A DNA stretch of 64,000 nt from NCBI RefSeq assembly GCF_007954625.1, contig NZ_CP042420.1, forward strand, positions 1,500,501 through 1,564,500, read 5' to 3'. The translations under genes and the position numbers were made by a program. The notes below the pieces were generated by a model that was given only the letters and a program-made list of their open reading frames with translations, did no database searches and was not told the DNA's origin. This stretch comes from Leuconostoc lactis. Its GTDB lineage: Bacteria > Bacillota > Bacilli > Lactobacillales > Lactobacillaceae. This document shows, one piece after another, positions 37,319 to 45,650 of this stretch (position 1 is the first letter of the stretch; each line of letters starts with the position of its first letter).

Positions 37319-38359
37319 ATGTCACAAAAGAAAGCACAACCCTCTGATTTCAACTGGTCTGAACTTGGTTTCGCCTACCATGACCTGCCCTACCGTTTCC
37401 GTGCCTACTATAAAGACGGCAAGTGGAGTGAAGGCGGCCTAGAAACCGACTCAAATTTGCCAGTCAATGAAGCAGCCACGGGCCTTCATTATGGCCAAAA
37501 TATTTTTGAAGGCCTCAAGGTTTATCGGCGTAAAGATGGTGGTGCTAATCTATTCCGCCCTGATCGTAATGCCAAGCGATTCCAAGATTCAGCTGCTCGT
37601 TTGATGATGGCCCCCGTACCTGAAGAATTATTCCTCCGTGGATTACGTGAAGTGACCAAGGCAAACCAAGACTTTATTCCACCTTATGGCACAGGTGCGA
37701 CGCTTTATCTGCGTCCCTTCGAATTCGGTGGTGGCCCAGTGGTTGGGGTGCATCCTGCTGACAATTATGTCTTTGAAGTTTACGCCACACCAGTAGGTGC
37801 CTACTATAAGGGTGGTTTAACGCCAACTGCTTATGTGACAAATCATTATGATCGTGCCGCCCATGGCGGCACAGGGGCAGCTAAGGCTGGTGGTAACTAC
37901 GGTGCTTCTATGATTGCTGGTCATGAAGCGCATGCAGCTGGTTACTCTGATGTGGTCTACCTTGACCCACGTTTGCATGAAAATATTGAAGAACTCGGGT
38001 CAGCTAACTTCTTTGGCATTACCAAAGATGGGCGTTTCTTAACACCAAAGTCCCCTTCAATCTTGCCATCAGTTACCAAGTATTCATTGTTGGCTGTGGC
38101 TGAAGAACTTGGCCTTAAGGCGGAAGAAACAACGATTTCAATCAATGATTTAGATCAATTTGCAGAAGCTGGTGCCATGGGGACAGCCGCTGTCATCTCA
38201 CCGGTTGGTTCAATTACACACAACGGTAAAAAGCACGTCTTCTATTCAGAAACAGAAGTTGGACCATGGACGCAAAAGTTGTATGACCGCCTCACAGCGA
38301 TTCAATATGGCGATGAGAAAGGCCCTGAAGGTTGGGCTGTTGATGTCCCACTTGATTAA
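37319..38359 (+). CDS. ilvE: Branched-chain amino acid aminotransferase
   Basis: PLP fold-type IV enzyme transferring amino groups between Leu/Ile/Val and 2-oxoglutarate. 346 residues. The PLP lysine is in GAAKAGGNYGAS (about 190-201), and the LHYGQNIFEGLKVYRR and substrate-end GTAAVISPVGSI blocks are typical. 58 nt after the membrane gene; read from the attenuator and perhaps a weak promoter of its own. Terminator follows. Confidence 0.95.
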   Translation: MSQKKAQPSDFNWSELGFAYHDLPYRFRAYYKDGKWSEGGLETDSNLPVNEAATGLHYGQNIFEGLKVYRRKDGGANLFRPDRNAKRFQDSAARLMMAPVPEELFLRGLREVTKANQDFIPPYGTGATLYLRPFEFGGGPVVGVHPADNYVFEVYATPVGAYYKGGLTPTAYVTNHYDRAAHGGTGAAKAGGNYGASMIAGHEAHAAGYSDVVYLDPRLHENIEELGSANFFGITKDGRFLTPKSPSILPSVTKYSLLAVAEELGLKAEETTISINDLDQFAEAGAMGTAAVISPVGSITHNGKKHVFYSETEVGPWTQKLYDRLTAIQYGDEKGPEGWAVDVPLD

Positions 38360-38364
38360 ATACC

Positions 38365-38393
38365 AAAACCTAGACTTAACGTCTAGGTTTTTT
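38365..38393 (+). terminator. Terminator after ilvE
   Basis: AAAACCTAGAC / GTCTAGGTTTT with a 5-nt loop and T6. Confidence 0.85.
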
Positions 38394-38423
38394 AATTTGT
38401 TGACATTTTTTCTGATTAACCTG

Positions 38424-38452
38424 TTGACAACTTTTTTTCGAGTTGGTATACT
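38424..38452 (+). promoter_or_regulatory. tRNA-Glu promoter
   Basis: TTGACA (38424-38429), 17-bp spacer, TATACT (38447-38452). Confidence 0.85.
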
Positions 38453-38491
38453 AATATAGTTGTCTGATACAGATCAGACATTACTGACCAT

Positions 38492-38563
38492 GGCTCGTTG
38501 GTCAAGTGGCTAAGACGCTGCCCTTTCACGGCGGAATCGAGAGTTCGATTCTCTCACGAGCTA
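38492..38563 (+). tRNA. tRNA-Glu (anticodon UUC)
   Basis: 72-nt cloverleaf: acceptor GGCTCGT/ACGAGCT (one G-U), anticodon loop CTTTCAC, T-arm GAGAG-TTCGATT-CTCTC, discriminator A; CCA is not encoded. Confidence 0.95.
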
Positions 38564-38568
38564 TATCA

Positions 38569-38595
38569 AGTCGCAACTTCGGTTGCGGCTTTTTA
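38569..38595 (+). terminator. Terminator after tRNA-Glu
   Basis: AGTCGCAAC-TTCG-GTTGCGGCTTTTT, a UUCG tetraloop hairpin. Confidence 0.85.
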
Positions 38596-38612
38596 TGTGT
38601 CTTTTTAATCAA

Positions 38613-38643
38613 AAAATAACAGCCTTGTCGGCTGTTATTTTTG
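38613..38643 (-). terminator. Terminator after yutD
   Basis: AAATAACAGCC / GGCTGTTATTT hairpin with T-run on the minus strand, at the yutD stop. Confidence 0.8.
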
Positions 38644-39165
38644 TTTAATGACGAAAGCGCGTTTCCCGGGCTTTTTATTATTTGACTTGGCCGTTTTGTG
38701 AGCAATCGGCGGTTTTGTAACCCGCTTTTCCTTTTCTGAATTCGATTTACGACGCTGGTTGCGGCGTGAGCGATTCGCATTTTTAGGTCGCGCTTCTTGT
38801 TCTAGCGGTCGTGGATTGACATTTTCTAGCACAAAGTACGGTGCCCCAAAGTTCACATATTCATAAAGATAATCTTGTAGGGCTTCAATTTTATCATCAT
38901 TGGCAACGTTTTTATCATTGCGATAAAAACCCTTCAAACGTAATTGTTCAGCAGAAATATCACCGACAATATAGTCATATTGCGCCAACAATGGCGTGTA
39001 ACGCACCGCAAGCATATCAAGGTCGAATGCCGACTTAAAATCTTCCACCAGTTCAAGTGTTAAGCGGTCAATTTCAATTTCATCCCCTTCTCGGGTAATG
39101 GCATACGCCTGTTTACGTTCTGCCTGTTGTAGTAAAGTCCGTTCTTTCAAAGTATCGCGATCCAT
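38635..39165 (-). CDS. yutD: YutD-family protein (DUF1027)
   Basis: 176 residues. The core YTPLLAQYDYIVGDISAEQLRLKGFY matches YutD proteins of Bacilli, whose function is unknown. The C-terminal third (about 120-176) is Arg/Lys/Asn/Ser-rich and low-complexity, beyond the usual domain, suggesting nucleic-acid contact or disorder. Downstream of the nucleotidase-like gene with a 23-nt gap, so likely co-transcribed. Confidence 0.85.
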   Translation of the reverse strand: MDRDTLKERTLLQQAERKQAYAITREGDEIEIDRLTLELVEDFKSAFDLDMLAVRYTPLLAQYDYIVGDISAEQLRLKGFYRNDKNVANDDKIEALQDYLYEYVNFGAPYFVLENVNPRPLEQEARPKNANRSRRNQRRKSNSEKEKRVTKPPIAHKTAKSNNKKPGKRAFVIKQK

Positions 39166-39188
39166 GTTGTCAACCGCCTTTCATATTT

Positions 39189-40538
39189 TTAAACATGCGC
39201 ATATTTTGCTTGATAATACTGCCCCATGAGTTCACGTAACAATAAGTCTTGCGCAATGGTTACTGATGCTTGTTGAATCACTGGAAAAAAAGGGACCCAT
39301 TTATAGTGATCAAGTGTTGCAATTTGATATTGTCGCGCGGGGTCAAGTTTATGGCCATCAAGCCAAATTTGACCGTGCCGATCACGATCTAATCCACTAA
39401 ATCGCATATACCCAAACACCTTACCACGAAAACCACTGCCTTTGACCGGTAACATCGCCAGTTCGGCCTGCTGGTCGCTAATGGTCGTCACTAACTGACT
39501 AATCTCGTCACCCGACAGTGTCATCACCATAGGGTTGATGGCATGTGGCATACTTTCAAGTAGTTCATAGTCACTCAGCTCACCTGCTGGTAACTCATCC
39601 ACAAACATACCGGTTGAGACCATTGCAATTGGTACATTAAAATACGCTTTTAGTGCACGCAACGCATCATAACTCTGCTCATCAGCTGAAATATCACGTG
39701 GCAAACGGGTCACAACGCGCTGTTTTAACAGTGATTGCCCCGTCTGTAACCAACCGTGCACCGCTGAATAATCATCATCAGCCTCTGCCATTTCATAAGT
39801 CGGTGTTACCTGCGCTTGTTGGGACACAATCTGATGATTGCGCAACGTCAAGGTAATATCGCCAACATGGTTCCCATAGCGACCTGCTGCTGCCAACAAA
39901 GTCCCATTAACCATTTTACCATGTGGCAGCAAATGATGGGTATGCGCACCAATCACAACGTCAATAGGGTATTTTGCCCCAATTTTTTCATCGGTCGGCA
40001 ACCCTAAATGCGATAATAACACGACCACATCGGCCTGTGCCCGCAATGTCGGCAACAATGCCTGAATCGTTTCGTCAACAGCCTGCGGATACCAACCAAG
40101 CATTGGATAAGTTAACGTATACGGTGCTGTTAAGGCAAAGACCCCCACCCGTGTCCCAGCCGGCGTGGTCATGATTTTATATGGCTTCGCCCACGATGGC
40201 TGTTCGCCTGCTGGTGAGGCTTTTAAATTGCTCAAAATTACATCAAAATTGGCGTCTTGATACAACGTTGCCATCGCCTCATGCGGTAAAACTAAGCCCT
40301 CATTATTGCCAATTGTCACGCCATCATAATGCACTTGATTCATTAGTGCGACATTTCCTTGACCCATCGTGGCATCAGTGAGCGGATGTAGGCGATCGAT
40401 GGCATCCCCAATATCAAACGTATAGTGCGTCGTTGGAGCTGCTTGTGCGTCTAACAAAAAACGCTGAATCCGCGGCCAATTTTCAAGGTGCGAATGCACA
40501 TCATTGGTGTGTAATAAATGAATGGTTTCAGTTGCCAT
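39189..40538 (-). CDS. 5'-nucleotidase/2',3'-cyclic phosphodiesterase family (YunD-like)
   Basis: 449 residues without a signal peptide. LLHTNDVHSHLENWPRI holds the first metal ligands, GNNEG stands where GNHE is usual, then VVLLSHLG and VVIGAHTHH. The C-terminal 5-nucleotidase domain covers about 280-440. The cytosolic form resembles Bacillus YunD. Linked to yutD; substrate unproven. Confidence 0.86.
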   Translation of the reverse strand: MATETIHLLHTNDVHSHLENWPRIQRFLLDAQAAPTTHYTFDIGDAIDRLHPLTDATMGQGNVALMNQVHYDGVTIGNNEGLVLPHEAMATLYQDANFDVILSNLKASPAGEQPSWAKPYKIMTTPAGTRVGVFALTAPYTLTYPMLGWYPQAVDETIQALLPTLRAQADVVVLLSHLGLPTDEKIGAKYPIDVVIGAHTHHLLPHGKMVNGTLLAAAGRYGNHVGDITLTLRNHQIVSQQAQVTPTYEMAEADDDYSAVHGWLQTGQSLLKQRVVTRLPRDISADEQSYDALRALKAYFNVPIAMVSTGMFVDELPAGELSDYELLESMPHAINPMVMTLSGDEISQLVTTISDQQAELAMLPVKGSGFRGKVFGYMRFSGLDRDRHGQIWLDGHKLDPARQYQIATLDHYKWVPFFPVIQQASVTIAQDLLLRELMGQYYQAKYAHV

Positions 40539-40567
40539 CGGTCTCCTTTCTACTCTCTGTCATGATG

Positions 40568-41185
40568 TTATTGTCGTTGTAAATAATCGCGTCGTTTACC
40601 TAAAATAATCGCGACCACTTCTGCCTCACTTAACGGTGCGCCAAAAGGCACACTGTCTGTCGGTAAATAATCACGATCGGGTGAATCAATCCCGACGTTA
40701 ATATTTTCTTTATGGTGGATGCTAGCATGATGAATATGACCATGTAAGTTGATCTTATTCTTAGTCAAACCAAATAACAACGGATAATGTGTTAAAAAGA
40801 CTTCGTAGTGGGCAAATTTCATGCGCGTACCGACTTCATGGACGCTAAATTTTGGCCGTCCCTTGTCGTCTATGTCATTATGCGCCAATAAATATTTCAA
40901 AAACGCTGACGTGTCGTGATTACCTTTGATCAGCACCAGCCGGCCATTAAGCCGTTGCAAATAGACCAACATTTCCGCCATCATTTGCTTCGCTGGTCGA
41001 TCAACTGCCAGCATGATATCACCTAAATGATACACCGTATCGGTTGATTTTACCCGCGCATTCCAATTAGCAACAATGGTTTCATTCATTTGGTCAACGG
41101 TCACAAATTGCTCTCGTGGCGCAAAAAAGCCCCCATACAGTAAGTCACGATGAAAAAAATGGGTATCAGCCGTAAAGAAATTCAT
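40568..41185 (-). CDS. Calcineurin-like metallophosphoesterase
   Basis: 205 residues with the full motif set: TADTHFFHRD, YHLGDIM, KGNHDTS, VFLTHYPL and HGHIHH. Similar to small bacterial phosphohydrolases of the YfcE-neighbour type used on nucleotides or diesters; the substrate is unknown. Lies 30 nt upstream of the nucleotidase gene and is likely in the same unit. Confidence 0.85.
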   Translation of the reverse strand: MNFFTADTHFFHRDLLYGGFFAPREQFVTVDQMNETIVANWNARVKSTDTVYHLGDIMLAVDRPAKQMMAEMLVYLQRLNGRLVLIKGNHDTSAFLKYLLAHNDIDDKGRPKFSVHEVGTRMKFAHYEVFLTHYPLLFGLTKNKINLHGHIHHASIHHKENINVGIDSPDRDYLPTDSVPFGAPLSEAEVVAIILGKRRDYLQRQ

Positions 41186-41211
41186 CTCGTCCCTCTTCTA
41201 CCACAATGGGC

Positions 41212-41239
41212 AAAAAGACGTTGCGTTGAGCAACGTCTT
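41212..41239 (-). terminator. Terminator after the 148-residue gene
   Basis: AAGACGTTG / CAACGTCTT stem with T5 on the minus strand. Confidence 0.75.
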
Positions 41240-41684
41240 AATGCGCCAATTGATACAAATAATCTGAAAAATCTTGCAAATTTGCTGGAAAGGCGTTTAA
41301 CCCCCAAATAATCCGTTCCTGCGCACCAGGGGCTTTAAACCTAACCCCCCACTCATCATTTAAGCTCGGATCCGGATAAGCAGGGCCACGGTAAGCCGTC
41401 ATCCATGTCTCAAGATATTGCCAAGCAGTCTCAGCAATATCATCCCACTGTGCAGTCATATCCAACCAGTCTTCGCGGTAACGCCAATTAAATGGCTCAC
41501 CAGCCGCATTAAAATGCGGATTGTAAAAATCAAAGTCTGGATCTGTAATATTTTTAACAGGTTGCGTCTTATCTGCAATTTGTAAAAAGGCATGCCCTTC
41601 ATGGCGCTTAAGATAAACGTAGTCAAAACCCGTTGCCAAGTTACCACGATAGAAAACCAAAAAATCTAATCGCCGACTTGCCAT
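41238..41684 (-). CDS. Uncharacterised protein, 148 residues
   Basis: Start at MASRRLDFLVFYRGNLATGF, two bases after the prolidase stop, with GAGG inside the prolidase end. Rich in Trp, Tyr, Phe and Asp, soluble, with no motif I recognise; blocks HAFLQIADKTQP and NPHFNAAGEPFNWRYREDWL stand out. Codon use is like the host's. Translationally linked to the prolidase. Confidence 0.65.
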   Translation of the reverse strand: MASRRLDFLVFYRGNLATGFDYVYLKRHEGHAFLQIADKTQPVKNITDPDFDFYNPHFNAAGEPFNWRYREDWLDMTAQWDDIAETAWQYLETWMTAYRGPAYPDPSLNDEWGVRFKAPGAQERIIWGLNAFPANLQDFSDYLYQLAH

Positions 41685-41685
41685 A

Positions 41686-42780
41686 TTATGCCTCAATCAC
41701 TAGCAAGTCCTTAGGCAAACTTGCCGTTAAGTTTTCATAACCAGTTGGTGTCACAATCACATCGTCTTCGATCCGCACGCCACCCTTACCAGCTAAGTAA
41801 ATTCCTGGTTCAATCGTGAGTAAGTGACCAGCTTGCATTTCATCACTTGAACGCGCACTTAGCGCTGGCCCTTCATGAATGTCTAAGCCCACACCATGAC
41901 CTGTTGAGTGGTTGTAGGCTTCGCCATAACCATGTTCAGTAATGTATTCACGCGCGACACGGTCAACTTCACTACCAGAAATACCTGGCTTAATCACATC
42001 AATGGCATTTTCATTCGCTTGCTTGACAATATGATAAATTTTTTGCAATTCTTCATCCACTTCGCCAATCGCAATGGTCCGTGTAATATCTGATGTGTAA
42101 TCATCAACATAGTAACCAAAGTCAATCGTCACCAATTCACCAGGTGCAATCACTTTATCAGTGGCTTCCCCATGAGGCAAGGCCGCACGATAACCAGATG
42201 CCACAATCGTATCAAATGACGCTTTTTCTGCGCCATAAAACTTTTGCAAACGATCCAATTCATTCGCCACTTGACGTTCTGTCATACCAGGCTTAATGAA
42301 AGCCATCAAATCATTAAAGGCCTTAATTGAGGCATCTGCTGCACGGCGTAGCGCAGCCAATTCAGCTTCATCTTTCACTTCACGAAGTGCTTCAATCGCT
42401 TCTGGTACGGCATCAAAGCTGATATCAGCTGGTAGGAGTTCATCCATCACATCATAAACAGCATAAGGCATGCTGGCCTCAAAGCCCAACCGCTTAATGC
42501 CAAATTCAACCGCTGTTTGAGCGGCTGCTTCATAATACGCCCGTGTGACCATAAAATCGACCCCTTCAGGCAAACGATCCTTATAGTCTTCTTCATAGCG
42601 GGCATCAGTAATCAGACGTGCCCGATTGGGACCAACCACGACCACACCATCGCCAGTGCCACCGTCAAACCCTGTCAAATACTTTGTGTTGGCGCCTTGA
42701 TAGACCACCAACCCATCGAGATCGAGCTTTTTTAAGAGTTTTTGTAATTTAGCAATGCGTGATTCAAAATAGTTCGTCAT
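41686..42780 (-). CDS. pepQ: Xaa-Pro dipeptidase / aminopeptidase P-type peptidase
   Basis: M24 metallopeptidase cleaving X-Pro bonds. Start at MTNYFESRIAKLQKLLKKL (364 residues), AAGGA 11 nt upstream; an ATG four codons earlier is possible. Creatinase-like N-domain, then metal ligands in DFGYYVDDYTSDITRT, HSTGHGVGLDIHEGP, LTIEPGIY and GVRIEDDVIV. Prolidase versus aminopeptidase P cannot be separated by sight. Has an extended -10 promoter TGTTATAAT at 42817-42822. Confidence 0.9.
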   Translation of the reverse strand: MTNYFESRIAKLQKLLKKLDLDGLVVYQGANTKYLTGFDGGTGDGVVVVGPNRARLITDARYEEDYKDRLPEGVDFMVTRAYYEAAAQTAVEFGIKRLGFEASMPYAVYDVMDELLPADISFDAVPEAIEALREVKDEAELAALRRAADASIKAFNDLMAFIKPGMTERQVANELDRLQKFYGAEKASFDTIVASGYRAALPHGEATDKVIAPGELVTIDFGYYVDDYTSDITRTIAIGEVDEELQKIYHIVKQANENAIDVIKPGISGSEVDRVAREYITEHGYGEAYNHSTGHGVGLDIHEGPALSARSSDEMQAGHLLTIEPGIYLAGKGGVRIEDDVIVTPTGYENLTASLPKDLLVIEA

Positions 42781-42816
42781 ATCGCAACACATCCTTTTTA
42801 TTTAATCGATGCTTCT

Positions 42817-42822
42817 ATTATA
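42817..42822 (-). promoter_or_regulatory. Promoter -10 for pepQ
   Basis: TGTTATAAT on the minus strand about 37 nt before the start. Confidence 0.5.
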
Positions 42823-42856
42823 ACACAATCTCATAATTATTAATTTAAGCTCATAA

Positions 42857-42888
42857 AAAAGACACAACCTTAATTGGTTGTGTCTTTT
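42857..42888 (-). terminator. Terminator after rpmA
   Basis: 13-bp stem AAAAGACACAACC with its complement, 6-nt loop. Confidence 0.85.
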
Positions 42889-42896
42889 AATCGAAA

Positions 42897-43214
42897 TTAC
42901 TTAGCAGCTGCCAAGATTTCGTTGTATTGTTCACGTGTGTAAACAGATACTTGGCGCTTGTCACGACCCTTACGTTCGAACTTAACAACACCGTCTGTCA
43001 AAGCAAACAATGTGTCATCGCCACCCTTTTTAACGTTCACACCTGGATAGATGTGTGTACCACGTTGGCGATAAATGATTGAGCCAGCCTTCAAAGCTTG
43101 TCCGTCAGCAACCTTAGTTCCTAGACGACGACCAGCTGAATCACGACCGTTGGCTGAAGATCCGCCACCCTTGTGGTGCGCGAACATTTGTAAGTTTTCT
43201 TGATTCATCAACAT
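42897..43214 (-). CDS. rpmA: 50S ribosomal protein L27
   Basis: 105 residues. [21 protein letters not shown] is the L27 core start near the peptidyl-transferase centre. In front of it is the extension [11 protein letters not shown], the Firmicute type that must be removed after Phe by the cysteine protease Prp for L27 to work. The prp gene, usually between rplU and rpmA, is missing here; the gap is only 28 nt. Follows rplU. Confidence 0.95.
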   Translation of the reverse strand: MLMNQENLQMFAHHKGGGSSANGRDSAGRRLGTKVADGQALKAGSIIYRQRGTHIYPGVNVKKGGDDTLFALTDGVVKFERKGRDKRQVSVYTREQYNEILAAAK

Positions 43215-43242
43215 AAGTCTATTTCTCCTTTACAAGTAATGA

Positions 43243-43542
43243 TTACGCGATTGAATCAATCTTCACGCGTGTATATGGTTGGCGGTGGCCTTGCTTAGAA
43301 TGCATGTTCTTCTTGGCCTTGTACTTGAAAGTGATAACCTTCTTTTGCTTACCTTGCTTTTCAACAGTACCAGTAACCTTAGCACCGTCAACGAAAGGTG
43401 TTCCAACCTTGCCATCAACCAAAACAACTTGGTCAAAAGTTACCTTTTCACCTTCAGCTGCATCCAACTTTTCGACGAAGATTGTGTCGCCTTCAGCGAC
43501 CTTATATTGCTTGCCGCCTGTAACAATAACTGCGTATGCCAT
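43243..43542 (-). CDS. rplU: 50S ribosomal protein L21
   Basis: 99 residues; [21 protein letters not shown] and the basic end [19 protein letters not shown] are typical of L21. AAGGAG precedes the ATG. First gene of an rplU-rpmA unit behind an L21-type leader and a strong promoter. Confidence 0.96.
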   Translation of the reverse strand: MAYAVIVTGGKQYKVAEGDTIFVEKLDAAEGEKVTFDQVVLVDGKVGTPFVDGAKVTGTVEKQGKQKKVITFKYKAKKNMHSKQGHRQPYTRVKIDSIA

Positions 43543-43645
43543 TATTGAATTCTCCTTATACTTAGACTCACCATCCCAGGCGGGCCGGCTCTAGTCCGAC
43601 ACGTACTTCAACCTGTTCTGAGTGGTTGTAGCTCTGCTAACAACT
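43543..43645 (-). ncRNA. L21 leader (ribosomal protein leader RNA)
   Basis: About 100-nt untranslated leader with a GC-rich block (GCCGGCCCGCCTGG region on the minus strand) and several short hairpins, in the exact place of the Firmicute L21 leader ahead of rplU. Judged by position and overall pattern, not by a covariance search. Confidence 0.7.
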
Positions 43646-43650
43646 TTTCA

Positions 43651-43679
43651 ATTATAACAAATCTTAAACATTTCGTCAA
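43651..43679 (-). promoter_or_regulatory. rplU promoter
   Basis: TTGACG (43674-43679), 17-bp spacer, TATAAT (43651-43656) on the minus strand. Confidence 0.85.
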
Positions 43680-43696
43680 GAACGGGCATCACAATC

Positions 43697-44272
43697 TCAA
43701 TTGGTCATGTCAAAATCAAACAAATTTAAACCAGTTTGACTTACCGCAGTGGTATTCACGCGCAAAATATCCGTGAATTCCTGCAAGAGCGCGACTTGAT
43801 CTAAATCCATATTATCTAACAACCATTTTGAGATTAAGGCCCAAAAGGCGCCGATGACCGCTTCCCACTGATAGACCATTTGCCGATGATACGCCTCATC
43901 TTCAAGGTTGCCGAGTTGCGTCAACATTTGCGTTCGCATACGTGACATCAAGGTGGCAAAATAAATCCCATCACTATGCAAATTCAACACCGCATTATAA
44001 AAGGCAGCGCGGGCACTAATCGCCTGAATCATTTTAGCGACACGGAATTGACCTTGAATATGTTGGGTAAATTCGACCAATAAGTTATTATTCACTTCTG
44101 AAATCAAATGTTCCTTATTTTTGTAGTACTTATAAAAAGTACCCCGCGTCACTTGCGCACGGCTCAAAAGTGTGGTGATTGAAAAATCCGGTTGGCTCGT
44201 AATTAAGCTTACCGTTGCTTCTTCAATCGCTTTTTTGGTTCTTAAAACACGAGCATCTTCTCTTTTAACCAT
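43697..44272 (-). CDS. TetR-family transcriptional regulator
   Basis: 191 residues. HTH in FSITTLLSRAQVTRGTFYKYYKNKEHL (about 30-56) is typical TetR, with YKYYKNKEHL as the helix 3-4 junction. The C-terminal ligand domain is unassigned. Follows the 172-residue membrane-anchored gene by 29 nt and probably shares its transcript; its target is not evident. Confidence 0.87.
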   Translation of the reverse strand: MVKREDARVLRTKKAIEEATVSLITSQPDFSITTLLSRAQVTRGTFYKYYKNKEHLISEVNNNLLVEFTQHIQGQFRVAKMIQAISARAAFYNAVLNLHSDGIYFATLMSRMRTQMLTQLGNLEDEAYHRQMVYQWEAVIGAFWALISKWLLDNMDLDQVALLQEFTDILRVNTTAVSQTGLNLFDFDMTN

Positions 44273-44301
44273 TCCACTTCTCCATACGCAACAAGTCGTT
44301 C

Positions 44302-44820
44302 TTACTCGTCGTTTCTTGCACCAATTTTATAGATAGCTGATTCAATATTAAGATCTGTTTTCATTTGTTTGACGATATCTGCCCGTTGCGCTGAACTCTT
44401 ATTCAAGGCATTCACCGATAGCGTTATAATTGTATCAAACTTATCATGAAATCGTGACGCCACACTACCATCAATGTTGTAGTGACCCTTTTGCGCGGCA
44501 TGCACAATCGTGATAATGCCCTGATCGCCATAGAAAGCATCGCGTAAGGCTTGTGCATCAGCACTACTCAAGTTCTCGCTATTATCTTTAATAATCACAT
44601 TGCCGGCGTTTTCAATGGCAGTCATTGTCTTTGGCTTATTATAATCAAACCGATCCAACGTTTGTACGAAATCTTTAATTTCACGCTGCGAGCGTTGTAA
44701 TTGTTTATAGTCCGACTTTGGCATCGAAACACCAGCGTACTTGGGTTGCTGATTTGCGATAAACAATGCGGATAATAGCACAACGACGATCACGCCAAGG
44801 GCAATAAATGCTTTTCTCAT
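44302..44820 (-). CDS. Uncharacterised membrane-anchored protein
   Basis: 172 residues with an N-terminal signal-anchor (AFIALGVIVVVLLSALFIANQ) and an extracellular helical domain rich in Lys, Asp and Gln. No cysteine lipobox. I do not recognise the family. Upstream of the TetR gene, which may regulate it. Confidence 0.65.
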   Translation of the reverse strand: MRKAFIALGVIVVVLLSALFIANQQPKYAGVSMPKSDYKQLQRSQREIKDFVQTLDRFDYNKPKTMTAIENAGNVIIKDNSENLSSADAQALRDAFYGDQGIITIVHAAQKGHYNIDGSVASRFHDKFDTIITLSVNALNKSSAQRADIVKQMKTDLNIESAIYKIGARNDE

Positions 44821-44935
44821 GAGTTACTTCTCCATGTCTTCATTGTATATAGTATACTATGAATTTCTAATGAACAAAATAGGCGCATTCATTCTTTATC
44901 AATCGCGTCATTTATGCTATGATATTAATTGTATT

Positions 44936-45009
44936 GCGCTGGTAGCTCAGCTGGATAGAGCAGCCGGTTTCTACCCGGCAGGTCGAGGGTTCGACTCCCC
45001 CCCAGCGCA
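44936..45009 (+). tRNA. tRNA-Arg (anticodon UCU)
   Basis: 74-nt cloverleaf: acceptor GCGCTGG/CCAGCGC, D-arm with CTGGATAGAG, anticodon arm GCCGG-TTTCTAC-CCGGC, T-arm with GTTCGACT, discriminator A; no CCA. It marks the border of the prophage region and is the likely integration target. Confidence 0.95.
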
Positions 45010-45014
45010 TTTTC

Positions 45015-45049
45015 ACCGCTTTACCACAATTGTTGGTAGAGCGGTTTTT
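45015..45049 (+). terminator. Terminator after tRNA-Arg
   Basis: ACCGCTTTACCA / TGGTAGAGCGGT hairpin followed by TTTTT. A second hairpin AAAACCCT/AGGGTTTT follows at 45057-45081. Confidence 0.75.
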
Positions 45050-45136
45050 AATTGTGAAAACCCTTGATACGTCAGGGTTTTGAGTGTTCACAAGAGTATA
45101 ATTAAATTCATTTAAATTCACTATTTTTATAGTTTA

Positions 45137-45164
45137 TGGCTACAAAATGGCTACAATGGCTACA
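45137..45164 (+). repeat. Three direct repeats of TGGCTACA
   Basis: TGGCTACA at 45137-45144, 45148-45155 and 45157-45164. The place, between tRNA-Arg and prophage genes, suits integrase arm-binding sites. Confidence 0.5.
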
Positions 45165-45303
45165 CAAAAAAAGACCCAACCAGGGAGTGTTCATTCACTG
45201 TTATCAAGGCGCTGACAACCATTTGTAGCAAATGTGTACCAAAACAAAATTCAGAAACCATCCAACACAACCGAATTAACGGTCAGTTTTTTATCGTTAA
45301 TAA

Positions 45304-45333
45304 AAAACGACCTACATCAGATATAGGTCGTTT
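45304..45333 (-). terminator. Terminator-like hairpin in the prophage end
   Basis: AAACGACCTA / TAGGTCGTTT stem with T-run on the minus strand. Confidence 0.6.
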
Positions 45334-45337
45334 ATAT

Positions 45338-45480
45338 TTATCCAAAAACCCAGTGCTTAATCATAAATGTGGAGAATTTATAGAACATATCTTCAAACAT
45401 GTTCCAAGGAAAGGGATAATGAGTTTTCTTATTGTAGAGAAAACTATGATTAAACACTGGGTCAGCGTAGATACGCTATA
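45338..45480. other. Structured element with two divergent 20-codon frames
   Basis: A 17-bp inverted repeat (45349-45365 and 45445-45461, one mismatch) encloses two smaller hairpins (45383-45404 and 45422-45445). One frame runs minus 45400-45338, the other plus 45418-45480; both are 20 codons and both contain MIKHWV, encoded by the repeat arms. On the minus strand the single mismatch becomes a G-U pair and T5 follows the stem. No known RNA or peptide family recognised. The rest of the 45050-45572 gap shows no gene. Confidence 0.4.
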
Positions 45481-45531
45481 AATAAATTTACCACACTATT
45501 GTGTTTTTTTCAAAATATATTTATTTTCAAC

Positions 45532-45571
45532 AAAAAAAACACCCAACCAGAAATTAATCCGGTTGGGTGTT
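45532..45571 (-). terminator. Terminator next to IS copy 1
   Basis: AACACCCAACC / GGTTGGGTGTT stem with a long T-run on the minus strand; the IS begins right behind it. Confidence 0.75.
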
Positions 45572-45650
45572 TGGTGCTTATGCTAGTTTCATGGAGTGGT
45601 TTTTAGAACCATTTCCTGTAAAATGAAACCAGCAGGAGCGTCTTTTTATT

